In this document: piece after piece, positions 50,715-61,300 of the stretch
How the letters are laid out: the number at the start of each line of letters is the position of its first letter
How positions within the stretch are numbered: the stretch's first letter is position 1
DNA from: Trichoplax adhaerens
Lineage: Eukaryota > Placozoa > Uniplacotomia > Trichoplacea > Trichoplacidae
Direction: 5' to 3'
DNA length: 64,000 nt
Assembly: GCF_000150275.1 (NCBI RefSeq)
Contig: NW_002060944.1
Location: 520,860-584,859 of the forward strand
Position numbers and translations under genes: made by a program
Notes under the pieces: model-generated
Database searches by the model: none
What the model saw: the letters and a program-made list of their open reading frames with translations, nothing else
Told to the model about the DNA's origin: nothing

Positions 50715-53700
50715 TTATATAATAATATCCTTTTCAAAAATTTTATTTAATTTTTCTCTCATTTCAGAGTTAATTTTCAACAAGTAATTTACTTGATGAG
50801 CCATCATTTTCACCCTATAATTATGTAGCAATGATAATGAATATTTATTAAGTTATTATTCTAAAATACAATTTTAAATTGCCTTAATCGTTAAAGAAAT
50901 AAAAATAAATTGTATTAATTCGTACTTTATACGCAGAGAATGAATATTAATTACCATTAGGGTAAATCTATTAAGATACTGTAGGCTTTCTGTCATCATT
51001 ACCTTCTGCCATGATTCGAAGCAATTTCTTTCAACTCACGAACATCGTTTTCTACTGCACTGGATTGACTAACTTCGATCATATCTTGACTCAAATTATT
51101 TTGAATCTAAAAAAGACATAGTTTGAATGTGTAATTAAACTTTAGTCCGGGGTTAAATAGTTGTAAATAATAGATCACTGCATTGAACGAATCTGATACT
51201 GAGCTATTCTTCGATAATAATAAATACTAAATACTTACAATAAGAGTTACTTTGATTATTATATTTCAGTAAATTATATGTTGCACCCTAAACTGAAATT
51301 CTTATACGTTAACTGAGGTTAAACAATTGCAGAACTATCCTTTGTAATTCCAAGTATCACTAAAGTTATGTTATATCATAATTAATCTTATTAGCAGATA
51401 TATTGTAGTCTAACTATGTAGGATTAGTTATCTAATATCTGTATCAATAAAAAAGCTATGTCAGTTTGGTAATTCATTGCTTCAGTTTATGACAACAGCA
51501 TTGATAAGTGCCTTATGTTGATATTATAGAAGTATGTTCATGCTCTGCAGGTTGCAATATTATAAGATATTATCTCTTCTCTAACTGAATTTAACGTAAA
51601 AGCAAAAGTTTCTTTAGTCTTTGCGAAATTTATTAATGTAGAAGGAACTAGAAATTCCTTATATTCTCGTAAGCTCAATGATTTATTTCTGCCGTATATC
51701 TTGCCGAAAAGCTAATTTATGATAACATCAAATGAGTAGCGATTGCTAAAATATATCGGAAAGTAAAATTATCTAGAATATCGTTTCAAAGAATACTAAA
51801 CTATCAATTCTAAACTTGTTCATGGAATAAGCCTTGCTTGAAGCAAGAATCAGTACTTACTTGAGTGAACAATCCCCGCTCTCGTTTTTCCTCCTTACTG
51901 ATATAAAATTTCTTCCTTAGAAAGTAAGGTAACGAATTTTTCAATTTGGTCCATGAATTGTACTTGAATGTTCAAACAACTCAGAACGGCATTTCTTTCA
52001 ATTTTATGTATATCGCCTACGGCTAAATCAACCTATATAGTAAAGTTAAATATCAGTTACGGCTATCAAGATATTGTATATCAGCTACATATTTTGTTTA
52101 CCATCAGGTTCATTGCAGCAATCGGCATAACAATGATAAAGCCAAAATAAAAGATTAGCGCAAGAACATTATAAGGAGCTAATGTTTTTCCGTTATATAT
52201 AGGATCAAAGAAGACTTCGATATAGTCTAATTCTCCGAGTATCATATCGAAAACTTTGATAAAAGAATATGATGCACTGCTGAAGTAAGTCTATCATAGA
52301 GGTCAAGAAAAGGAATAGATAAATACCTCAATATTCATTAATATTGTTAGCATATTAGGAAAATGAGTTTATATGCTATCAGAGAAATTTCGAAGATTAA
52401 CTTACCTTGTGACCTAGTATAATATGAAAGCTAAGTCCAAAGGCAATAATAAGAAATCCCAACATGAACCCTACCTATCGAGAATTTATACGCATACAAA
52501 TCCATTAAAGAATCCAGGTAAAATACTCTTAATACAGATATCCGATTCATTCGTTGCGAATGATCATTAATACCCAATGAAATTGCATTATATTAAATAT
52601 TAATACATCAGCAGATTACCTTAGCAATAGTAAGCAAGACCGATTGAAGCATGACAACGTATATACCAAAGGTAGGTAGCCTAGGCATATTAAAAGTATT
52701 CTATCAACTATTTCAATCTTGATTACAATTACTATACAGACTTACAGTAAATTAAGGGAACTTTGCTACATTGCTTTTGAAATATTACGAAATAATAAAT
52801 TAAAATCCAGTCAATAGATTGATCTATTAGCTTTTTCGGTATCTTACATGTGAGATATAACAGTTATAATAATTATATATACTAGTATGCAACATTAAAT
52901 AATATTTTCTACTTTCTATCTTTAATTGCTAAAGGAGTAGATTAAAAAATTCTCTTGCTGGATCATCCATGCATTTTGCAGATATCCACCACGCGAGATG
53001 ATACAGTTATAATAATTACAGAGGTAACATAAAAAGATATTTTCTACTTTCTATCTGGAATCGCTAAGACTAGATGTAAAACTTTTCTTGCTAAAATATT
53101 AAGAATATCTTAATTATTAAATATAGAAATGGTATAATTTATTAAAGTATTCAGCGTTTTGCAAGCAAGTAATAAATAAATTCTGACTGAAAGATCACTG
53201 GTTAATTCTACATTTGTTAAGATGGATTCATATATACAGTACAATCCTAATAGTGTTAAACCTACCGTTGCAGATAAACTATTAAATTACAGCAAGTTGA
53301 TAGCAATACTACCTACGGCCCACTGAACAAAGCCAGGTTCACTTCCAGGAGCAATAGAAAATATGATGGTAGAAATATATATCAATAATTCCACGCAATT
53401 TGTTAAGTCATGAAAGTAGGATGATTTCTGCCAAGTAAAATCAAAGATATATGTTACAGTAATCCTTTGCTGACCATTTTGTCATGGCGGTATAATGCTT
53501 TTAAATTGTTGCAAATAATGGAAAAAATCTTATACTAGCTGCTATAAATCAACCAGTGTGAAAGGCTATTAGTAAATTATAATGGTTGATGTAGTTAAAA
53601 AACACCTTACGACACATTTGAGCTAATTCTGTCATTAAATTTACCAGAGTAAACAGAAGGATAATCAACTGAGAAAGGAAGATGCCTGGTCGTGAACTCT

Positions 53701-54550
53701 AAAATAACGATTTAAGATGTAGTCATGAACGGATTTCAAAGCACAATCCATTCTCTATTTCATTAAGGATGAATATCCTTAAAAATTTCCTATAAGTATC
53801 GTTCAAAAACAACACTTACAAATGTAAAATAGTAAAATGTAACAGTTCGATTGCCATAAGTATACGTTTCTTGAGTATATTCATAGTTAGAATAATCACC
53901 ATTATAAGTAACGATATTGCCGAATGGACGCAAAGCGACAGTGAAATAGGTTAAAGCCCCAACGAGTAAGAGGCAAAGAATTAAATTAATAAAATAAATT
54001 GGGATACCAAAAGTACGCCTGCAAGATTAAACAGAATGAATCATAAAAGTAGCTCTATTGCATAGGTATGGAAACTTATAAAAAGATAACTGAAATTGCT
54101 CTAGCAATTTTATAAAGTTTATGTGCAAAACGGTCTTCAAATTGCTATAAAACACTATTCTTAATTATTCATTTTAATATATGACGATTTACATGAATTC
54201 GCGATATAAGTTAAATGGTTGATTTCCAATATAAAGTTTAACTACTTTCTAATCTTCATGCTTTATCTGTTCTTTCTTGAGTTCGATCATATTCTGAGTA
54301 ATATCATCATCCGCTAATTCTTTAATAGCGTTTTCATGCGTTGTTAAAGTAGTTTCATTTACAGAAAATGATAATAGAATTCATGTATGGCTTTATTAGC
54401 TAAGTTTCACCTCAATCTACCTTAAAAATTAAAGCTTAATAGCCTCTTTGCTACTACGTTGGCTTCGTACTTTAATAATCTTACGGACTTAGAACGACCT
54501 GGACTCTTCGCCATTTCGTCAATAGCCACAGGCCACTAAAATGTTTATTG
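50715..54550 (-). pseudogene. Decayed, 5'-truncated TRPA-like channel, copy B
   Basis: Carries the membrane half of the TRPA gene with the same exon order as A and C: S1 (upper end 54,018; RRTFGIPIYF), S2 about 53,610-53,700, S3-S4 53,275-53,440, S5, pore+S6 about 52,100-52,300 (FDMILGELDYIEVFF; MPIAAMNLM), TRP-like helix 51,850-52,035, coiled coil ending TAA 50715-50717. In the S4 exon, 5 bp present in copy C (57,801-57,826) are missing at about 53,291-53,312, which shifts the frame into TAA. Upstream of S1 only eroded linker remnants remain: a MIELKKEQ stretch (54,245-54,290) that aligns with MIEHKRTG but runs into a stop, and a possible remnant of the VVMDLS exon near 54,500. No ankyrin exons precede it. 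The rest of the membrane exons still read well, so inactivation may be recent, or a short product is conceivable. Confidence 0.85.
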
Positions 54551-55368
54551 TACTCAAAATATTACAGATTCCTAAACCAAACAAGGCATATCCTCCAATT
54601 TTATGACAGTTACCAAAACATCGCAGAAACTTGCTTGCTTATGATTAAGGATTAACTCTTCTTAATCCATTTTTATATTATAAATAGAATTTGCAATTTA
54701 TTGCTGTAAATGCATGCTGCCAATAATAGACAATTTAGAAGACATTGATCATATATAATGATAGAAAGAAAAGGACTATGAACTTCAATTTCTTAACTAA
54801 AACAATCCTAATAAGTGACTATGATCACGCAATTCCAAATTTTAGTAAAATAAGGGCTTTATTGAATCTTGTACAACGATTAACTACACACAGCTCTACT
54901 CTAGCCGAATACTACTACTAAAGACTTCTACAACGAAGTAACAGAATAATCTAAAGTTGCATGCTTTTATACTTTCGTAGCGTTCGCAGCTACAATCCGC
55001 ACGGCAACCTTTTACCTTATTTTACAAACAGTTAAATTATTCTTAGTAACACTATTCTACTGCGGGCCATCATTAATTCGATATGGATACGACTACAGTA
55101 TTTACGTAGACAATATTCACACCAGCCAAAGTACAATGAATTTACCATATCCCAATATATGATTTACAGTTCTATTTTTACCTATAACCATATTAGTAAC
55201 TCAACACCTTACGGTATATAGTTATCTGTACTCTAGCATAGAGTCTATACCACTACAGTCCATAGTTATGGCTACCAAATATCTCTTAGGATAAATATCT
55301 ACCGTACATTATACTACACATGGCTAACAGCCTACAATCACAATACTAAGTTACATTAGAGATGCTAA
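54551..55368. other. Gap between TRPA copies B and C where ankyrin exons of B would be expected
   Basis: AT-rich, no ankyrin-like frame on the minus strand and no other exon recognised. In copies A and C the corresponding distance upstream of the linker exons holds about 5 kb of ankyrin exons, so that part of copy B has been deleted or was never duplicated. Confidence 0.6.
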
Positions 55369-58300
55369 TTAAAAATCGGTTGCACTTTTACTGTACATAA
55401 TAATTTCTTTTTCAAGAAATTGATTTAATTTCTCTCTCATTTCAGCGTTAATTTTCGACAAGTAATTTATTTGATGCGCCATCATTTCTATGCTATAATT
55501 GTAGAATAATAACAATACAAATTCATTTGGTTATTATTCCAAATTGGCTTGATTATTTAAGCAATAAATAGAGATTGTAATAGTTCTTATTGCATACATT
55601 AAGAGCAAGTATTACCGTTAGGATAAAATCTTTACAATTATTGTAAACTTTCTGTCATCATTACCTTTTTTCTTGATTGGATGTAGTTTCTTTCAATTCA
55701 CGCACATCATTTTCTACTGTACTGGATTTATCAACTTCAGTTACGTCTTGAATCGAATTATTTTGAATCTAAAAAGATACAATGTAAGTGTGTAATTAGT
55801 TCTTCGCCCTGAAATAAAGTATTATAAAAGATTGCTACATTTAACGAATCTGATATTTATTATTTGATTTTGATAAAGACTAAATACTTACAGTAAAAGC
55901 TATTTTAATCATGACTCAATTATACTAGAGTAGATGATATGTTTCGCCGCAACTAGAATTCTTAAATTATAACTGAGGTTAATCAATTACAGAATTATCC
56001 TTAGTTATTTCGAGAAACACTAGGATATATATTTTATACAATAGATGATCTTGTCAGCAGACATACTGCAGCTCGACTACTTAGGATTAGTCATCTAATA
56101 TCCATGTCAATAAAAGCTATGTTGATTAGCAAATACATTGCTTCAATTTATGCGAAGAGTACTGACATTGATAATGTCTGATGCTGTTACGATAGAAGTA
56201 TATCCAAGCTCTTCAGGCTGCAACGATATAAGATATTATCTGTTCTCTAACTTGATTTAATGTAAAAGCAAAATTATTCTTAGTCTATATTTATAAGATT
56301 TAGAAGGAACCAGGAGTAACCTAAATTTTCGTAAGCTCAAAGATTCATTTCTACTGTACTCTCATCACAAAGCTAATTTTTAAGAAGAATATAGGAGTAG
56401 CCAAAATGTATCGAAAAATAAAATTATGTAAAATACAGTTTCAAACAAAACTAAACAGAAACTTCTTTATAGGATTAATGTTGCTGTAAGCAAGAGTTAG
56501 TACTAACTTGAGTGAAAAATCTCAGCTTTCGTTTTTCCTCCTTGCCGATGTAAAATTTTTTCCTTAGAAAGTAAGGCATTGAATTTTCAATTTGGTCAAT
56601 AAATTGCACTTGAACTTTCAAACGACTCAGAACGGCATTTCTTTCAATTTTATCAATGTCGCCTACGGCTAAACCAACCTATATGGTGTGAAGTAAAATA
56701 TCACTTATAGCCATCAAGATATTGCCTCTCAGGTACATATTCTGCTTACCATCAGGTTCATTGCTGCTATAGGCAAAATAATTGCAAAGGCAACTAGAAA
56801 GATTAGTGCAAGGATATTGAAGGGAGCTAACGTTTTCCCGTTATTTATAGGATCAAAGAAGACTTCGATATAGTCTATTTCTCCAAGCATCATATCGAAA
56901 ACTTTGAGGAAAGAATATGGCGCAGTGCTAAAATAAGTCTATCATCCAGGTCAAGAGAACGAATCGATAAACATCAATACATTGATTAATATTGCCAATC
57001 ATATTAAGAATTTGAATTTATATTTTACCAGGGCAACTGCAAGGATTAACTTACCTCATGACCTAGTATAATATGGAAGCTAAGTCCAAAGGCGATAATG
57101 AGAAATCCCAACATAACTCCTACCTATTTAGAATTTATATAAAAAGTCACGAAAAGAATCCAAGTAAAAACACTCATTTCTACGGTGTCCGATTTTTACG
57201 TAGCCCATGATCATTTACAAGTGATAAAATGGCATTAAGACAAATATTAATGGATCGCTAAATTACCTTAGCAACGGTAAGCAAGGCCGACTGAAGCATG
57301 GTGACGTATATACCGAAGGTAGATAACCTAGGTGGATTAAAATTATTCTATCAACTATTTTAATCTTGAATGCAATTATCATATAAACATACAGTATACA
57401 CATATTAAGGAACTTCGCTACGTTGCTATGCAAATATACGAAATTGAATTTTAATATAGTTAATACATTGATCTAATTATTTGCAGGTATTTTATATATT
57501 ATCTGTTTTTCAGGAATCCATTGTGAACAGTCACTATTAGTATTAAAATGATTACGGATAACATATTATTTTCTACTTTCTATCCTTTAATTAATTCATC
57601 AAGAAGATCATGTTCATTATTACGAATAGAAATAATTATAATTTATCTGTTATTATATTCAATTTTTTACTACAAGGTATAAAATAAATTCTGACTGCAA
57701 CCAACGCCGGTTAATTAGGCATTTGTTTAGATAAACACTCATATATCCAATCCAAATGTCGTTAAGATGGCTTACCGTTGAAGATAAACTATTAAATTAC
57801 ACCAGGTTAAGCAGACAGTAATGCTACCTACGGCCCACTGAACGAAGTCAGGCTCACTTCCTGGAGGAGTAGCAAATATAATAGAAGAAATATATATGTA
57901 CAATTCGACGTAATTTGAAAATTCGTGGAAGTTAATTTCTGCCAAGTAAAATAAAATATAAAATTAATCCATTGCTGGCCATTTTGCCTTGATGATGTAA
58001 AATTTCATAGTATTGCAAACGATGGAAAAATTTCTCATGCCGTCAACTATCAATCAACTAGTAATTAGTTTTTCCAACTTGACATTAGTCAGCATAAAAT
58101 GCCGTTAGTAAGATTATAAAGCAATTCATGACGTTTAAAATACCTGACGATACATCTGAGCAATTTCTGTGATTAAATTCACCAGAGTGAAGATAAGGAT
58201 AACCATTTGAGAAAGGTAGAGAACTGGTCTCGAATTCTAGAGTAAAGATTCAAAATGACATCATGAAAGGATGTCAAAGTAAGAATCTCATTCTTTACTT

Positions 58301-61300
58301 TATTAAGGATGGATATTATAGTTATTGTAAGCATCTTCCAAAATTAAGACTTACAAATGTAAATGAATAATCTGTATAAGTCTGATTGCCGACAGTATAC
58401 GTGTATGAGTTATAGTCAGGAGTAACAATATTGCCAGGTGGACGCAGTGCGATAGTGTAGTAGGTTAAAGCGCCGACGAAAAAGAGGTAAAGAATCAAAT
58501 TACTAAAATAAATTGGAACACCAAAAGTACGCCTGCAAGATAAAACAGAATAAATCATTAAGAGTAGCTCTATTGCACAGGGATGAAACTTATAAAAGCA
58601 TCATTGAAATTGGTCAAGCAATTTTATAAAGTTCAGGTGCAAATCGATCATATAATTGCGATAGAACATTATCTTCATTTATTAATTTAAAAATAAAGAA
58701 GGGTGAGGAATATTACTGTCATAACACACCATTTAGCATCAAGTAGGGCCTGGGATAATTCATGAAGCAGTAATCCTGTTCTTTTGTGTTCAATCATAGT
58801 CTATACATCACAAATGATAGATATATTAGATACTCGGCCGCAAGTTTTAAAATTGGACTTAGCATATGAACTCCTGAATACAAAATTAATTGAAATGAAA
58901 ATCTCTCGATCAAATCTTGTCGAATGTTTCTCTTACCGTTAATGTATTACATCTAGGATTATTCTTTGAGTTCATTTTTAATTGCTTTTCTAATGCTGGT
59001 CCTGGATCTAATAATGAGTAATCGTAAACAATCTAGAAAAGTACGTAATTTAATTAGTGACGGGTGCAGTTTACTTGCTCAATATGCGTTTTCATCTGTC
59101 TTTGGCATCTTAAAGATAAATATACAAATGTTACGGTTGGAATCTGCGATTAAATTATCATTTATAAATTGAGATCTTAAATACCAAGTATTGATACTAA
59201 ATACTGTACAAAAGGCCGGCAGGTACAAACTAAGGAAAAAGCAAAGGTTTATTTTTCCCGAAATTGCTGATAAAAAATCTAACTATACTAATCGTGTTGA
59301 TCTGTAATAGCAATTTATCCCACAAATGGTAATGTCAAAGATTCAGTTTAGTTAACGCGCTTTAAGCTAACTAATTCGATGACGTTTTAAATATAGTTCA
59401 GCAATTTTAGAAACTTATAGTGAAACTATATATCTAATACTGCAATATGTGTAACATGAGATTTATTCTTGGTGCTGTAGTAGTTCAATATTATACTTTT
59501 AAAATTAAGTTGTTAGTACAATTCCCTAATCTAATGATTTAAATTCTGGCTGCAAGCGCCTAAAATACATTACTATTAACTAACCACTTTATCCATACTT
59601 GCACTTGCACTTCTTTCAATAGATAAATCCATTACAGCCTACAGTATCGCCAAAATCAAAGTAACGATGAAATGTGCTATAAAAATACGCTAAAATTGCT
59701 AACACAAGAAGAAGCAATCTAATATACTGGAAATTTACCTTTGCTACTCTTGGTAGTTTCTCAATCAAAGTTTGCATGACTGAAAATCCTTCATCGTTAA
59801 TTCTATTTAAAATCTCTCCGCTTCTAATAAGTTGAATCAATAAAATCATTAAGAATTATATTATAATGAAAACGTGGACGAAATCATAAAGTATGTAAAC
59901 AGAGTTCTAACAGGATAATTTCTTATTAATCTTTATCAAAGCAATTTGTCTATTAGACGATAAATTAGCTAGATACAGGAATATTTCTACCTTTTATGCT
60001 TGACAATTAATAGAGCAGCATCTTCGTATCCACTTTCAATTGCGAGATCTAAGCAGGTTTTTCCATTAACATTACAGAGTGTTATATCGCTACCACTTTC
60101 AAATAATAATTTAACAACAGCACTTGACCCATGGCTAGCCGCTAAATGTAGAGGTGTTTCCTAAATTAATTCAATGGGAGATAAAAATTAGTCATTAAAG
60201 ATTGCTAACTTAAGGCATGGTAGCTGATTCAGGAAATGCTTTCTAGATGACTAACAGTAAAGGCGAAAATTAAAGGCAGATGTTGAGAAATAAGACAACT
60301 TTCATAGGAAAGCAGTCAAATATGCAATAGTAAAGCGAAAGTAAAATAGGTATTAAGCCCGTTCAAGTAGATAGTATTACCTCATAGGAATTGATTCGAT
60401 TTACATCTGCTCCATTTCTCAGTAACAATTTTCCTACTTGTTCAAAACCCTTAGATGCAGCATATTCCAGTGGTGTCATATAACTACCATCTCTGAATTT
60501 ATTTTTATCCAAGCATTATCAAAACTCATAAAATAGATTAAACTAGTATTTATTTTCATTATGATCTACTTCAGCACCGTAAAATTTTCACAATCTAATT
60601 CCAACCCGACTAGTCAATATTTCAGGTGCAATAAAATCCTTTAATTTATCACCTTTTCTCAATATCTGCACCATATTTTATCAGCATTTTTGTAACCTCG
60701 ACAGAATCACTGATAACTGCAAAATGCAACGGGGTTCTTGATTTCTCTCCCAAACAATTAACGGATGATAGACAACTTTCGCATAAATATTGAGCTATAA
60801 GTAAATCGCCTTTCCTGTAAAAAGAATAGAGGAATTATTCAGAATTATCTTATCAAGAGAATTACTTCACACACACTTGCAGTCTACAATAAAGAATCTA
60901 TTTTCTTAATGTATTTTTAGAAATCTCTAAAGGCTACAAAATGTACTTCCGCTGAATCATTTACCCTTCATCACATGAAGATTAAAAGCACTGTCAAAGC
61001 AGCTTGAAGCCATACATGATGTCACATTAGCAACTTCAATAAAAGTGAAATAACAATTGCACTTCAAAATCTATAGTTATCAATAGTAATCATATGATTG
61101 CTCTAATATCAAGGTAAAGTACTACCTAAGCTGATCTTACAAAATTTTACTGATTTTTAAAGTATTTGACTAGCTAGAAGAAATACTAAACTTACTTGCA
61201 AGCCAGATGGAGCGGTATGTTATCATCATCATCATGACTGTCCACAATTGCACCATTGCTAACTAAAATTTCCACAATCTAGCAAAGTAAACATACGCAT

